Of a DNA stretch of 44,121 nt, positions 20,451 to 30,277 are shown piece after piece; within the stretch, counting starts at the first letter, position 1; each line of letters opens with the position of its first letter. Made by a program: the position numbers and the translations under genes. The notes below the pieces were generated by a model that had not been told where the DNA came from, did not search any database, and saw nothing but the letters and a program-made list of their open reading frames with translations. The DNA is from an uncultured Photobacterium sp. (GTDB lineage Bacteria > Pseudomonadota > Gammaproteobacteria > Enterobacterales > Vibrionaceae): NCBI RefSeq assembly GCF_947039875.1, contig NZ_CAMRAN010000033.1, forward strand, positions 1 through 44,121, written 5' to 3'.

Positions 20451-20494
20451 TCCGCCATTAGTGAAGTGGTATAGTTAATGTAAATTATGGTCGA

Positions 20495-20529
20495 AAAGGT
20501 TTGCCGTTATTGGCAAGCCTTTATTTTTT
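20495..20529 (+). terminator. Rho-independent terminator after asmA
   Basis: AAAGG-T-TTGCC (20495-20505) pairs with GGCAA-G-CCTTT (20512-20522), one T-G wobble, 6-nt loop, then a T-rich run. Confidence 0.85.
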
Positions 20530-20645
20530 AATTATATAATCAATTGCGTAACAGGCAGTGAATGACTTGTTATTATTAGATTGGGTTTGTTTTTATCCAT
20601 TGCTAATATTGTTGAGTATTTTTTTATGACACACCCAATCAAATT

Positions 20646-21632
20646 ATGACTAATAAAACAATATCTTCTGAAAAATCGACATTACTCTCTAAAATTATGG
20701 GAGTGTTTACTATTATTGGCAATGCGATTAAAGCATTACCTCCGATTGATCATTTCATTCGCGCAGCGGATCGTTTTAATGATCGTTTAGGCAGTCAGTT
20801 CGGTGCAGCAATTACCTATTTTTCTTTTTTATCATTGATACCCATTTTAATGGTGCTGTTTGCTGCAGCTGGTTTTGTGTTAGCGTCTAACCAAGTGCTG
20901 CTGACCAATATTATTGATAAAATAGTTTCTGGTGTAACTGATCCTAATTTGGCAAATACCTTAAAACAAATGGTACAAACGGCTATCAGTCAGCGTACAA
21001 CTGTCGGTTTGAGTGGCTTGGCGATTGCACTCTATTCGGGCATCAGTTGGATGGGCAACTTACGTGAGGCTGTTCGTGCTCAAACCCGTGATGTGTGGGA
21101 ACGTAAACCCGAAGACAAAGAGCATATTTTACTTCAATATGCTAAAGATCTTGTTGGCTTAACCGGATTAGTTGCTGCGTTGATTTTTACTGTGGTGCTA
21201 ACGTCTGTTGCTGGTTCAGCACAAGCGACAATTGTTGATGTGCTAGGATTAGGTGGGATCAGTTGGTTACGCCCAGTACTTACTACTATTGCACTGACTA
21301 TTTCTATCCTAGCGAACTATCTAATGTTCTTATGGATATTTTGGATGTTGCCTCGTCGTCGTTTTAATCGTAAAAGTTTAATGCAGGGAACATTACTCGC
21401 TGCTATTGGTTTTGAAGCGATTAAATTTGCCATGACGTTCTTACTACCTAAATTGGCAAGTTCACCCTCAGGTGCTGCGTTTGGCTCTATCATTGGTTTA
21501 ATGGCTTTCTTCTATTTCTTTGCGCGCTTAACATTGTTCTGTGCTGCTTGGATAGCAACCGCAAAAGAAAACCGTCCAGGTTATGGGGTTACTGAAGAGA
21601 ATGTTGTCACAGAGAGTGTTACTGAAGAATAG
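20646..21632 (+). CDS. yihY: YihY/BrkB (UPF0761) family inner-membrane protein
   Basis: The 328-residue polytopic protein belongs to the YihY family, once mislabelled RNase BN; its molecular function is not established. The diagnostic N-terminal region RFNDRLGSQFGAAITYFSFLSLIPILMVLFAA is present. Further membrane helices are near VGLTGLVAALIFTVVL, LTTIALTISILANYLMFLWIFWMLP and GSIIGLMAFFYFFARLTLFCAAWIA, giving about six in all. The mid-loop SGISWMGNLREAVRAQTRDVWER is also characteristic. The C-terminal tail is acidic. The start at 20646 has no strong ribosome site. A terminator follows. Confidence 0.88.
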   Translation: MTNKTISSEKSTLLSKIMGVFTIIGNAIKALPPIDHFIRAADRFNDRLGSQFGAAITYFSFLSLIPILMVLFAAAGFVLASNQVLLTNIIDKIVSGVTDPNLANTLKQMVQTAISQRTTVGLSGLAIALYSGISWMGNLREAVRAQTRDVWERKPEDKEHILLQYAKDLVGLTGLVAALIFTVVLTSVAGSAQATIVDVLGLGGISWLRPVLTTIALTISILANYLMFLWIFWMLPRRRFNRKSLMQGTLLAAIGFEAIKFAMTFLLPKLASSPSGAAFGSIIGLMAFFYFFARLTLFCAAWIATAKENRPGYGVTEENVVTESVTEE

Positions 21633-21669
21633 TTTTGCTAGGTAATAAATAGATATTAATGGATAAAAA

Positions 21670-21698
21670 GGATAGCGTTATCGCTGTTCTTTTTTTTT
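21670..21698 (+). terminator. Rho-independent terminator after yihY
   Basis: GGATAGCG (21670-21677) / CGCTGTTC (21682-21689) with two wobble pairs, TTAT loop, then nine T's. Confidence 0.82.
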
Positions 21699-21903
21699 GC
21701 GGTATTGTTACGAATATTGAGTGTTAATACTATTTATATACGGATATTGAATGCAAGTTGATGAGTATTGCTATCGCTGTATAAATAATCGTAGTGATCC
21801 ATTTGTCACCACTGGTAGGGTGGCGGTTACTTTATGGTGACGCATTTGTGAGTATATGTAACCACTTTAGTGATAAAGTTGTTTTTCTGTGGCGACAGTT
21901 ATT

Positions 21904-21919
21904 TGTGATAGTTCTCATA
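21904..21919 (+). promoter_or_regulatory. Putative CRP-binding site upstream of the Dcu carrier
   Basis: TGTGA-TAGTTC-TCATA matches the TGTGA-N6-TCACA consensus at 9 of 10 arm positions with the correct 6-bp spacer. Confidence 0.55.
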
Positions 21920-21952
21920 AGTGAAATTTAGCGTTGATTGCTATTAAGTAGT

Positions 21953-21966
21953 TTGATATTTATCAA
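21953..21966 (+). promoter_or_regulatory. Putative FNR-binding site upstream of the Dcu carrier
   Basis: TTGATATTTATCAA is a perfect match to the FNR consensus TTGAT-N4-ATCAA. It is centred about 94 bp before the start codon, a sensible place for anaerobic activation of a fumarate/succinate antiporter. Confidence 0.78.
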
Positions 21967-22053
21967 TATGGCAGATGAGTAGAAGAGGCATTTTGCTCCT
22001 AATAATCGGTACTTTGGTTAATAGAGTATCAATGATATATAGGGAGATAAGTC

Positions 22054-23376
22054 ATGTTGTATTTGGAATTTTTATTCCTGTTGTTAGTGTTATATGCAGG
22101 TAGTCGTTTTGGTGGTATTGGACTTGGGGTTGTTTCAGGATTAGGTTTGCTGGTGGAAGTGTTTATCTTCCGTATGCCACCGACATCACCTCCTATTACC
22201 GTGATGTTGATTATCCTTGCAGTTGTAACATGTGCGTCAATTCTGGAAGCTGCGGGCGGCTTAAAATACATGCTGCAAATAGCAGAACGTATTTTGCGGA
22301 GTAACCCAAAGCGCGTCACTATTGTCGGTCCGTTAGTGACTTACGTGATGACATTTATGTTGGGTACCGGCCATGCGGTGTATTCAATTATGCCAATCAT
22401 TGGTGATGTAGCTCTTAAAAATGGTATTCGTCCCGAGCGCCCAATGGCGGCTTCCTCTGTTGCCTCTCAACTTGCGATTACCGCCAGTCCTATTTCTGCT
22501 GCTGTCGTTTATTACCTTGCTCAATTGTCTACGATCACTGACTCTATTCATTTATTATCCATTTTGATGGTGACAGTTCCTGCAACATTAGGCGGTACAT
22601 TATTATTATCATTGTACAGTTTACGTCGTGGTAAAGAGCTGGCTGATGATCCTGAATATCAACGTCGATTACAAGATCCTGTATGGCGAGATCAAATTCT
22701 TCATACCACTAAAACCTCACTTAATGAGCAATTACCTCGTTCTGCTATGCATGCTGTAATGCTGTTTGTTCTTGCATTGGTGACAATTGTGGTTGTGGCG
22801 ATGGTGCCAGAAATTCGCACTATTGGTGATGCTAAGCCTATTTCCATGTCATTAATTATTCAAATGATGATGCTAGGTTTTGGTGGCTTGATTCTTTTAG
22901 TGACACGCACTAATGTGCAAAAAGTGCCTGAAGGGGTAGTGTTTAAATCGGGTATGGTAGCAGCGATTGCTATTTTTGGTATTGCTTGGATGAGTGACAC
23001 CTATTTCCAATATGCGATGCCATCGTTTAAATCGGGCATCACGGCAATGGTACAAGATTACCCGTGGACCTTTGCATTAGCGCTATTTACTGTTTCTGTG
23101 GTTGTTAATTCACAAGCAGCAACTGCGCGAATGATGTTACCTGTTGGTTTGGCTATGGGATTAAATCCTGCGTTATTAATTGGTTTAATGCCTGCGACAT
23201 ACGGCTATTTCTTCATTCCTAATTATCCGTCAGATATTGCAACGGTTAACTTTGATGTTACGGGAACCACTAAAATTGGTAAGTGGTATTTCAATCATAG
23301 CTTTATGATGCCTGGTTTAATTGGGGTTATCTCTGCCTGTTGTATTGGTTATATTCTCGCTCAAATGATCATTTAA
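22054..23376 (+). CDS. dcuB: Anaerobic C4-dicarboxylate antiporter, Dcu family (DcuB-like)
   Basis: Dcu carriers exchange external fumarate, malate or aspartate for succinate during anaerobic growth. The 440-residue hydrophobic protein matches the family length and signatures: YAGSRFGGIGLGVVSGLGLLV, ITVMLIILAVVTCASILEAAGGL, TYVMTFMLGTGHAVYSIMPIIGDVALKNGIRPERPMAASSVASQLAITASPISAAVVY, and the C-terminal YGYFFIPNYPSDIATVNFDVTGTTKIGK. DcuA versus DcuB cannot be settled by eye; the FNR-type site and apparently single-gene unit favour DcuB. A good GGGAG-type ribosome site (ATAGGGAGATAAGTC) precedes the ATG. It converges on psiE, sharing a bidirectional terminator. Confidence 0.9.
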   Translation: MLYLEFLFLLLVLYAGSRFGGIGLGVVSGLGLLVEVFIFRMPPTSPPITVMLIILAVVTCASILEAAGGLKYMLQIAERILRSNPKRVTIVGPLVTYVMTFMLGTGHAVYSIMPIIGDVALKNGIRPERPMAASSVASQLAITASPISAAVVYYLAQLSTITDSIHLLSILMVTVPATLGGTLLLSLYSLRRGKELADDPEYQRRLQDPVWRDQILHTTKTSLNEQLPRSAMHAVMLFVLALVTIVVVAMVPEIRTIGDAKPISMSLIIQMMMLGFGGLILLVTRTNVQKVPEGVVFKSGMVAAIAIFGIAWMSDTYFQYAMPSFKSGITAMVQDYPWTFALALFTVSVVVNSQAATARMMLPVGLAMGLNPALLIGLMPATYGYFFIPNYPSDIATVNFDVTGTTKIGKWYFNHSFMMPGLIGVISACCIGYILAQMII

Positions 23377-23420
23377 GCCGTAATTTGTATCACTTTGTTG
23401 TGAATAGTTTTTAAATAATA

Positions 23421-23446
23421 AAGGGCGAATCATTAGATTCGCCCTA
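23421..23446. terminator. Bidirectional terminator between dcuB and psiE
   Basis: Stem GGGCGAATC (23423-23431) / GATTCGCCC (23436-23444) with a 4-nt ATTA loop. T-rich flanks lie on both strands, fitting the convergent genes. Confidence 0.85.
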
Positions 23447-23482
23447 TTAAATTTAATGTGTGGTGTATTTTAAATCTGACAA

Positions 23483-23917
23483 TTAATCGTCAGATTGTTT
23501 CTTACCCGGCTCTTCTGGTTCTTCGTAAGGCCAATAGTGATGACCAATTCGAATTAAAACAGTCGCCGCGGCAAGAATAAATGCTGCCAGTGATAGCCAA
23601 ATAATAAATGTACCATCGAGCTCTTTCATGCCAAGGGTGATATAACGCGCAATGGCCATTATGGCAATATAAAGTGGGTATCTTACTGGAATCTTACCGT
23701 GAGCCACAAATTGCTGCACCATGGCGAGGATTTCAAGATAGATAAACATTAATAATATGTCAGTTAATTGAATATGACGGTTTACAAACACATGGATAAA
23801 TTCATTCGCCATTGCAACAACGGTTGCTAAGGTGATTGCTATTAATAATATGGCTTCTAAAATATGAAACACTTTTAGAAATGGTTTACTAAATGAGCGG
23901 GGTAAATGAGATGGCAT
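23483..23917 (-). CDS. psiE: PsiE family phosphate-starvation-inducible membrane protein
   Basis: The 144-residue protein has four predicted membrane helices and matches PsiE: FHILEAILLIAITLATVVAMANEF, TDILLMFIYLEILAMVQQFVAHGKIPVRYPLYIAIMAIARYIT, and a last helix before a short acidic tail. E. coli psiE is induced by phosphate starvation and controlled by CRP, but its biochemical role is unknown. A GGAGAAAAT site lies immediately before the ATG. No Pho box could be identified confidently upstream. Confidence 0.9.
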   Translation of the reverse strand: MPSHLPRSFSKPFLKVFHILEAILLIAITLATVVAMANEFIHVFVNRHIQLTDILLMFIYLEILAMVQQFVAHGKIPVRYPLYIAIMAIARYITLGMKELDGTFIIWLSLAAFILAAATVLIRIGHHYWPYEEPEEPGKKQSDD

Positions 23918-24075
23918 ATTTTCTCCAGCTATTACGCTGTTTATAATTTTAATAGGTATTTTTGTATTATAAAATGTAATGCTTATTCTAATAGCAAAAT
24001 ATCATTCATTTTTGATGAGTGTTACTTTATTGTTCGAGTTGCGCTGTTTCTGAACGTGTTGATGTTTGTTTATTT

Positions 24076-24681
24076 TTACCAATCAACACCTTTACGGGCT
24101 TTTATTCCTTGTTCAAAAGCATGTTTAACATTACGCACTTCAGAAACTGTATCTGCAATATCAATCAAACGGCGGTGAGCTGCGCGTCCTGTAATAATAA
24201 CGGTTTGGTGTGACGGTCTGGCGTTGATTGCGTTAATAATTTCATCTAAATCGACATAGTCATAAGTCACCATGTAAGTGAGCTCATCTAGCAATACCAC
24301 ATCTAAAGTATTATCCGCTAACATCGCTTTACAATCAGCCCATGTCGCTTGAGCTGCGAGGGTATCTGTCGCTTTATTTTGGGTTTCCCATGTAAAGCCT
24401 GTCGCCATGACTGAAAACACTACGCCATGTTGCTGAAGCAAGTTACGCTCACCACAATCCCACGTACCTTTAATAAATTGACCAACGCCACATTGTTGAC
24501 CATGGCCGACTGCACGCGTAATCATGCCAAAACCAGAGGTCGATTTTCCTTTACCGTTACCCGTAATAACCAGCACTAAACCTCGTTCTTGTTGGGCGGC
24601 ATTAATTTTATTATCAACTTGTTGTTTTAAACGTTGTTGACGGGCTTGATGACGTTCATCCTTGTTGGTTGAATCGACCAT
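24076..24681 (-). CDS. btuR: Cob(I)yrinic acid a,c-diamide adenosyltransferase
   Basis: The CobA/BtuR/CobO enzyme transfers the 5'-deoxyadenosyl group of ATP to cob(I)alamin or its precursors. The P-loop-like GNGKGKSTSGFG, the FIKGTWDCGERNLL segment and LLDELTYMVTYDYVDLDEIINAI followed by VIITGRAAHRRLIDIADTVSEVR are diagnostic. The chosen start (24681) gives 201 residues beginning MVDSTNKDERH. It has an excellent AAGAGGAAA ribosome site and fits E. coli BtuR (196). The frame is open 14 codons further upstream but without a ribosome site. No cobalamin riboswitch was recognised upstream, and no other cobalamin gene is nearby, so it probably serves salvage. Confidence 0.93.
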   Translation of the reverse strand: MVDSTNKDERHQARQQRLKQQVDNKINAAQQERGLVLVITGNGKGKSTSGFGMITRAVGHGQQCGVGQFIKGTWDCGERNLLQQHGVVFSVMATGFTWETQNKATDTLAAQATWADCKAMLADNTLDVVLLDELTYMVTYDYVDLDEIINAINARPSHQTVIITGRAAHRRLIDIADTVSEVRNVKHAFEQGIKARKGVDW

Positions 24682-24749
24682 AATTTCCTCTTTGTAACAT
24701 TGTTGGATTGACCATAAATACAATCATAACGTATTGGTGATTATAAATG

Positions 24750-24783
24750 AAAGCCCGCGTAGTCACAGGACTACACGGGCTTT
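24750..24783 (-). terminator. Terminator of the SulP transporter gene
   Basis: A 15-bp stem with one mismatch: AAAGCCCGCGTAGTC (24750-24764) / GACTACACGGGCTTT (24769-24783). The minus-strand run after it is only weakly T-rich, while the + strand reads ATTTTG. Confidence 0.75.
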
Positions 24784-24803
24784 ATTTTGATATCTAACAA
24801 TGA

Positions 24804-26360
24804 TTAACCTAGTACATCAGTTGCAACTTTATAGGTTGGATCTTCAAGCATATCGACTTCAACTAAGTTGCCAGCTTTTTGTAGTAATCGGCGACATTCT
24901 GGGCTTAAATGACGAATATGAAGGTTTTTGTTTCGGTTTGAATAACGTTCTGCAAGGGTATCAATCGCTTCAATCGCTGAGTGATCGGCTACACGTGAAT
25001 GGGCAAAATCAATAATCACTGTTTGTGGATCATTGGGCGCATCAAATAGCTCAAGGAAATGAGAAGCAGAGCCAAAAAACAATGGGCCATTCACTTGGTA
25101 AACTTTGGCACCATTGTTATCAATGTGCGAACTCGCATAAATTTGCTTGGCATGATTCCATGCAAACACAAGTGCTGAGTAAATAACACCAACAAATACC
25201 GCAACAGCCAGATCCGCGGCTACCGTTACACCAGTAACAAGAATAATGGTGAAGAAGTCATGTTTTGGCACTTTACGCATCATACGTAAACTTGCCCATT
25301 CAAAGGTACCAATAACCACCATAAACATCACACCAACCAATGCAGCCAGTGGGATCATTTCAATAAAGGCTGATCCAAATAGAATAAACACCAGTAGACC
25401 AATAGCGGCAGTAATACCTGATAAACGGCCACGACCACCAGAGTTAATGTTGATCATTGATTGACCAATCATCGCACAACCACCCATAGCACCAAAAACA
25501 GAACAGGTGATGTTTGCCATACCTTGACCGACACATTCACGGTTACCGTGACCACGGGTATTGGTCATTTCATCAATAACAGTCAGTGTCAGTAATGATT
25601 CGATTAAACCTACCGCGGCTAAAATCAAAGAATAAGGCAGAATGATTTTAAGGGTTGCTAGATTAAAGCCAACATCAGGTAGGGCAAAAGTGGGGAGTGA
25701 GCCTGCCAATGTTGCATTAGCGTCCCCACTCATAGTGCGTACGAAGTCTACTACAGTACGTGAATCTAGACCTAATACATGCACCAGTGCTGTTACGGTT
25801 AAAATGGCAACTAACGAAGAAGGGACCGCTTTGGTGAGTTTAGGTAAGAAGTAGATGATAGCCATGGTTAACAACACTAAGCCCAGCATAATATAAAGCT
25901 GAGTACCGTGCATCCATTCTAAGCCACCCGTTGCAGAGGGAACTTTAAACTGACCGAGTTGCGCTAAGAAGATAACAATCGCAAGACCATTCACGAAACC
26001 AATCATGACAGGGTGCGGTACCATACGAATAAATTTACCGAGGCGGAATACGCCGGCCAGTATTTGAAATACACCCGCTAACATCACTGCGGCAAACAGA
26101 TATTGAATACCGTGTTGAGCAACAAGGCTAACCATGACAACAGCCATCGCGCCTGTTGCACCAGAGATCATGCCAGGACGACCGCCAAAGATGGCTGTAA
26201 TTAAACCAACAATAAATGCAGCGTACAGACCAACCATAGGATCGACACCAGCAACAAACGCAAAGGCAACGGCTTCTGGTACTAGAGCAAGTGCTACAGT
26301 TAATCCAGAAAGGATATCATTTTTGACTGATTGTTGTGAGACTTGAGGAAATTCAGGCAT
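24804..26360 (-). CDS. SulP (SLC26) family anion transporter with STAS domain
   Basis: The 518-residue protein has a membrane domain of 10-14 helices and a cytoplasmic C-terminal STAS domain (from about residue 415: [52 protein letters not shown]). The SulP signature is visible in [58 protein letters not shown]. Relatives move sulfate, bicarbonate or dicarboxylates; the substrate is unknown. Its overall shape resembles sodium-dependent bicarbonate carriers of the BicA type, but that is only a resemblance. The ribosome site is weak. It has its own terminator and a 235-bp upstream gap. Confidence 0.9.
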   Translation of the reverse strand: MPEFPQVSQQSVKNDILSGLTVALALVPEAVAFAFVAGVDPMVGLYAAFIVGLITAIFGGRPGMISGATGAMAVVMVSLVAQHGIQYLFAAVMLAGVFQILAGVFRLGKFIRMVPHPVMIGFVNGLAIVIFLAQLGQFKVPSATGGLEWMHGTQLYIMLGLVLLTMAIIYFLPKLTKAVPSSLVAILTVTALVHVLGLDSRTVVDFVRTMSGDANATLAGSLPTFALPDVGFNLATLKIILPYSLILAAVGLIESLLTLTVIDEMTNTRGHGNRECVGQGMANITCSVFGAMGGCAMIGQSMININSGGRGRLSGITAAIGLLVFILFGSAFIEMIPLAALVGVMFMVVIGTFEWASLRMMRKVPKHDFFTIILVTGVTVAADLAVAVFVGVIYSALVFAWNHAKQIYASSHIDNNGAKVYQVNGPLFFGSASHFLELFDAPNDPQTVIIDFAHSRVADHSAIEAIDTLAERYSNRNKNLHIRHLSPECRRLLQKAGNLVEVDMLEDPTYKVATDVLG

Positions 26361-26548
26361 ATATTAGGCGTTCTTCTCTTCGCTAAAATGAATGGATTAT
26401 TTGAATATATTGAGTAACAGAATGTTACCGAAAGATTTACAACGCTTCAACTTAAGACGCTAAAAGGTGCTTGTATAGTATGTTAATTAAGTTAAACCAT
26501 GAAAATGTTAAATTTTGTGGTTATTTCTGACTCAAAAGTCGGTGATAA

Positions 26549-26578
26549 AAAAAGCCATGCAGATGCATGGCTTTTTAT
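26549..26578. terminator. Terminator of rne (palindromic, bidirectional form)
   Basis: A perfect 12-bp stem: AAAAAGCCATGC (26549-26560) / GCATGGCTTTTT (26565-26576), loop AGAT. On the minus strand the T run comes from the A tract at 26546-26553. Confidence 0.92.
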
Positions 26579-26595
26579 TGGCAGGTTACACTAAC

Positions 26596-29500
26596 TTAGT
26601 CAAAAGATGGCTTAGTCATTGGTGCTGCTGCTGTGTTGGTTGCTGTTTGGCTTCCCGCAGAGCGTGTTGTTGCAAGCTCACGTAATGGTGCTGCTTCAAC
26701 ATGCACTTTTGCTGTTGTTTCAACAGGTGCTGGCGCTTTAGTCATTGCTGCTATCGCATGGAAACCACGTGGAGACGTTGCCGTAACCGCAACAGCTTCA
26801 GTAACGATTTTCGTCATTGGTGCTGATGCTGTGTTAACAACAGGTGTTTCAACAACAGGTGTTTCAACAACAGGTGTTTCAACAACAGGTGTTTCAACAA
26901 TCGGCGCTTCAACAACAGGTACTTCAACAACTGACGCTGCACGTAATGGGAATGCTTTACCCATTGCAAGTTCAGGCATCGCTACACCGCCTAAAGCAGG
27001 TTTTGACTTAACTTCAGGTAAGGCTTTCGCGATTGCTGAATGATTAACAATGATAAGATCATCGTTAGTTTCAGCGACTGTTTCAGTTACAACAGTTTCA
27101 GTTACAACAGTTTCTGTCATAACAGTGGCTGCTGGTGCTTCAATTGTTGGTTTAAGGCGAGACCATACTTTGCCCATTGCCATTTCAGGTGTTGCTACAC
27201 CTGATGTTTGACGTGGTGCTTTTGGTTTATCAACAATAGAAACAACATTTACCATATCGCTAATCGTGTCTGTCGCCTCAACAGCAGCGTGTTCAACTGC
27301 ATCAGCAACGTTATAACAGCTTGGATCTTCATGCTGCTCGTAATCTTGTTTTTCAACACGAGTGTCACGAATACGGCGACGGCGTTGACCGCTAGCGCGT
27401 AGGTGGCGTGGTGAACGACGGTTACGACGTTGATTGTTGTCTTGCTCATTTGTTTCTGACTGCTCATCAACAATAGCGTGATCTTTAGTCGACGTTGTCT
27501 GTGCTTCTTTAGCAATCGTTGTACCCATTTCCATTAATGGTGATGGGGCAGTGATCGCTGCAGTTTCAACAATTGTTTGGTCTTCAACAACCGGTGTTGC
27601 TTTGTCAGTTATACGAATTTTCTTCTGCAACTGACGACGTTGACGACGTTGTTTAACTTTAACAACATTTTTGTCTTCGGCTTCAACTTGATCTTCAACT
27701 ACAACGTTCTGGTTAGCTTTTGTTTTAGCTTCAACGTCGTTTGACTGGCGTTGTTGCTTCTGCGCTTGAATCTCTTCTTTACGAGATTGGCGTTGTTGCT
27801 CTTTCGCTTCTTCAGTACGAGGTTGACGCGTTTGCTTCGCTGGACGCTCGGTTTGAGGCTGACGGTTTTTGTCCGTACGCTCATTACGGCGACGAGATTG
27901 ACGTTGCTCGTTGCGATCTTGTTCAGCTTTGTTGTCTTGATCACTCTCTTGATTGTTGTGACGACGAGTGTTATCACGGTTACCTTGACGGTCATTGCGA
28001 CGGTTATCAGGACGACGGTTATTGTTGTTACGACGATTATTATTTGTTTGTTCTTTTACTGGAACCTCAGCCTCTTGTTTAGCGGCAGCTTTTTGCTCTG
28101 TGCCGTTATTGAAGAATGAAGAAATAGCAGCAAAAATACGACTAAAGATGCTAGGCGCTTGAGCAATAATCGTTTGTGGCTTAATTATCGATTGTGCTTC
28201 AGGTGTTGATACTACAGGAGCTGGTTGTTTTGGTGCAGCAAAACCGTGTAGAACAGGTTCTTCACGTTTTCTTGCTGTACGCTCTTGTTGAGGAGCTTCA
28301 GTTGCTTCCGCTTCTTTCAGTGCATCAATTGCATTTGGAAGGTGGTACGAAAGTGTCTCTTGCTCTTCACCTTCACGAATACGTAACACTTCAAAGTGTG
28401 GCGTTTCCATGTCTGCGTTTGGCACAATAACAACATGCACATTATGGTATTTCTCAATGTGCTGTACTGCTGGACGTTTTTCGTTTAATAAGTAAGAGGC
28501 AACAGGTACAGGTACAATTGCAAGTACTTGTGAACTGTTATCTTTTAATGCTTCTTCTTCTATTAAACGCAAGATAGAGAGTGATAGTGATTCATTATCA
28601 CGCACAACACCCGTACCTGTACAACGTGGACAAACGTGATGGCTCGCTTCAGCTAGAGATGGGCTTAAACGTTGGCGTGACATTTCTAGCAAACCAAAGC
28701 GAGAAATGCGGCCAATTTGTACTCGCGCACGGTCAACACGAACAGCTTCACGTAAACGGTTTTCTACCTCACGTTGATGACGAACTGGCGTCATATCAAT
28801 GAAGTCAATAACCACTAGACCACCAAGATCACGTAGACGTAATTGACGGGCAATTTCATCAGCGGCTTCTAGGTTAGTTTGCAAGGCTGTTTCTTCGATA
28901 TCGCCGCCTTTTGTTGCACGAGCGGAGTTGATATCAATAGATGTTAGTGCTTCTGTTGGATCAATAACAACTGAGCCACCTGAAGGTAAACGAACTTCAC
29001 GCTGGAACGCAGAGTCAATTTGGCTTTCAATTTGATAGTGACTAAATAGTGGAACTTCACCTTCATAACGCTTAATACGCGATAAGAAATCAGGGCGAAT
29101 TAATTTAATATGATCACGCGCACGCTCAAAAATTTGCGGGCTATCGATAAGGATTTCACCGATATCACGACGAAGATAATCACGAATAGCGCGTGCAATT
29201 ACATTACTTTCTTGGTGGATCAAGAATGGAGCTGCTTGAGATTCAGCGGCTTCTTTCACTGCATTCCAGTGATTAAGAAGCACATTTAAATCCCACTCAA
29301 GCTCTTCACCTGATTTACCTACACCTGCAGTACGAACAATTAAGCCCATGCCGTGAGGCAGTTCTAATGTACTTAATGCAGCTTTAAGTTGTGTACGCTC
29401 TTCACCTTCGATACGACGAGAAATACCGCCAGCACGAGGGTTATTAGGCATTAATACTAAGTAGCTACCAGCTAACGAGATAAAGGTTGTAAGTGCAGCA

Positions 29501-29838
29501 CCTTTGTTGCCACGCTCTTCTTTATCAACTTGGACGATAACTTCTTGGCCTTCTTTTAAGACTTCCTTAATGTTAGGACGGCCTTGGTAAGAATAGTTTG
29601 ATGGGAAGTAATCTTTAGCGACTTCTTTTAAAGGGAGGAAGCCATGGCGTTCTGCACCGTAATCAACGAACGCAGCTTCCAGGCTTGGTTCGATACGAGT
29701 GATGCGGCCTTTGTAGATATTTGCTTTTTTAGATTCGTGACCAGGGCTTTCGATATCAAGATCAAATAGCTTTTGGCCATCAACTAATGCGACGCGCAAC
29801 TCTTCCTTCTGAGTTGCGTTAATCAACATTCTTTTCAT
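26596..29838 (-). CDS. rne: Ribonuclease E with degradosome scaffold
   Basis: Essential endoribonuclease for mRNA decay and rRNA/tRNA processing, and the scaffold of the degradosome. The catalytic half (about residues 1-510) opens with an S1 domain. It carries the active-site aspartates in [10 protein letters not shown] and VVIDFIDM and the zinc link CPRCTGTG. The tail has an amphipathic membrane-anchor candidate ([16 protein letters not shown], like E. coli segment A). Two Arg-rich RNA-binding stretches follow, the second being [19 protein letters not shown]. The last ~220 residues have duplicated GVAxPExAMGK motifs and three xAxMTK motifs. Five- and six-residue Val/Glu/Thr repeats lie between them. 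The 1080 residues compare with 1061 in E. coli. The gene is preceded by a long leader and its own sigma-70-type promoter. Confidence 0.97.
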   Translation of the reverse strand: MKRMLINATQKEELRVALVDGQKLFDLDIESPGHESKKANIYKGRITRIEPSLEAAFVDYGAERHGFLPLKEVAKDYFPSNYSYQGRPNIKEVLKEGQEVIVQVDKEERGNKGAALTTFISLAGSYLVLMPNNPRAGGISRRIEGEERTQLKAALSTLELPHGMGLIVRTAGVGKSGEELEWDLNVLLNHWNAVKEAAESQAAPFLIHQESNVIARAIRDYLRRDIGEILIDSPQIFERARDHIKLIRPDFLSRIKRYEGEVPLFSHYQIESQIDSAFQREVRLPSGGSVVIDPTEALTSIDINSARATKGGDIEETALQTNLEAADEIARQLRLRDLGGLVVIDFIDMTPVRHQREVENRLREAVRVDRARVQIGRISRFGLLEMSRQRLSPSLAEASHHVCPRCTGTGVVRDNESLSLSILRLIEEEALKDNSSQVLAIVPVPVASYLLNEKRPAVQHIEKYHNVHVVIVPNADMETPHFEVLRIREGEEQETLSYHLPNAIDALKEAEATEAPQQERTARKREEPVLHGFAAPKQPAPVVSTPEAQSIIKPQTIIAQAPSIFSRIFAAISSFFNNGTEQKAAAKQEAEVPVKEQTNNNRRNNNNRRPDNRRNDRQGNRDNTRRHNNQESDQDNKAEQDRNEQRQSRRRNERTDKNRQPQTERPAKQTRQPRTEEAKEQQRQSRKEEIQAQKQQRQSNDVEAKTKANQNVVVEDQVEAEDKNVVKVKQRRQRRQLQKKIRITDKATPVVEDQTIVETAAITAPSPLMEMGTTIAKEAQTTSTKDHAIVDEQSETNEQDNNQRRNRRSPRHLRASGQRRRRIRDTRVEKQDYEQHEDPSCYNVADAVEHAAVEATDTISDMVNVVSIVDKPKAPRQTSGVATPEMAMGKVWSRLKPTIEAPAATVMTETVVTETVVTETVAETNDDLIIVNHSAIAKALPEVKSKPALGGVAMPELAMGKAFPLRAASVVEVPVVEAPIVETPVVETPVVETPVVETPVVNTASAPMTKIVTEAVAVTATSPRGFHAIAAMTKAPAPVETTAKVHVEAAPLRELATTRSAGSQTATNTAAAPMTKPSFD
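26836..26940 (-). repeat. 15-bp coding tandem repeat in the RNase E tail
   Basis: Seven units of AACAACAGGTGTTTC (+ strand reading) lie at exact 15-bp steps from 26836. The first four are essentially identical and the last three diverged. They encode VVETP-type pentapeptides. A second, 18-bp repeat (VVTETV units) lies near 27070-27125. Confidence 0.9.
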
Positions 29839-30211
29839 TATATTGTACTCATTATTGTCGTTGTGTATTAGCGCCGCTAATTACATCAATTTTTTGATGG
29901 TGCCTGACTCCAAGTCTGATGTACGGGTGCAACCTCACGGTTGGAATGCAGGAGTGCTCTATGGCCACACGTATTAGCCAACTGTGTCGAGATGGTTAGA
30001 TCTGAAACACACAGCTGGTATCACCACATCGAGGTGTGGTTGTATCTGTTACATCAAAAAAATCTGTAATCTGACGTGCTAAAAAAAACTCCGGTAACCA
30101 TAACGTCTTACGCCACGTGCTGCGTTTATTACCTGAGTTGTATATAAAATAGCCGAAATGGTGAGAGTATGCTCACCTTGTCAGTAAAATAAGCAAAAAA
30201 ACTTATTCTAG
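29839..30211 (-). promoter_or_regulatory. Long structured 5' leader of rne
   Basis: If transcription starts about 7 nt after the -10 at 30218-30223, the leader is about 372 nt, very close to the 361-nt E. coli rne leader. That leader mediates autoregulation by RNase E cleavage. Minus-strand hairpins include CAACC-GTGA-GGTTG (GNRA tetraloop; + strand near 29929-29942) and ACCACA...TGTGGT (+ strand near 30023-30041). The role is inferred by analogy. Confidence 0.6.
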
Positions 30212-30217
30212 AATGCA

Positions 30218-30246
30218 ATCATAACAGGCTCACTTTTTTGCGGCAA
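30218..30246 (-). promoter_or_regulatory. Predicted sigma-70 promoter of rne
   Basis: On the minus strand: -35 TTGCCG (30246-30241), 17-bp spacer, -10 TATGAT (30223-30218). It lies immediately beside the divergent rluC promoter. Confidence 0.65.
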
Positions 30247-30261
30247 TCTGCTTTATTTGCA

Positions 30262-30270
30262 TGGTACAAT
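30262..30270 (+). promoter_or_regulatory. Extended -10 promoter of rluC, apparently leaderless
   Basis: TGG-TACAAT matches the extended -10 pattern TGN-TANAAT. The predicted +1 (about 7 nt past the hexamer) falls at or within a base of the A of the ATG at 30278. No Shine-Dalgarno sequence exists before that ATG. Confidence 0.5.
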
Positions 30271-30277
30271 CAAACTT

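Larger units (their letters stand above)
21633..22053. other. Gene-free dcu upstream region
   Basis: No coding sequence. It contains the yihY terminator at the left and, in the 150 bp before the Dcu gene, a CRP-like site and an exact FNR-type palindrome (listed separately). Confidence 0.6.

Noticed and set aside
23906..24213. Plus-strand ORFs overlapping psiE and btuR
   Set aside because: They overlap well-supported minus-strand genes and lack ribosome sites and recognisable domains.
24682..24723. Upstream start extending btuR by 14 codons
   Set aside because: There is no ribosome site there, while AAGAGGAAA directly precedes the ATG at 24681. The shorter protein matches the family length.
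27699..28119. Several opposite- and alternate-frame ORFs across the rne tail
   Set aside because: They arise from the low-complexity Arg/Gln/Asn coding region and have repetitive, non-protein-like composition.
30257..30277. TTG start extending rluC by 7 codons
   Set aside because: It lies inside the predicted promoter, has no ribosome site, and the family N-terminus begins at 30278.
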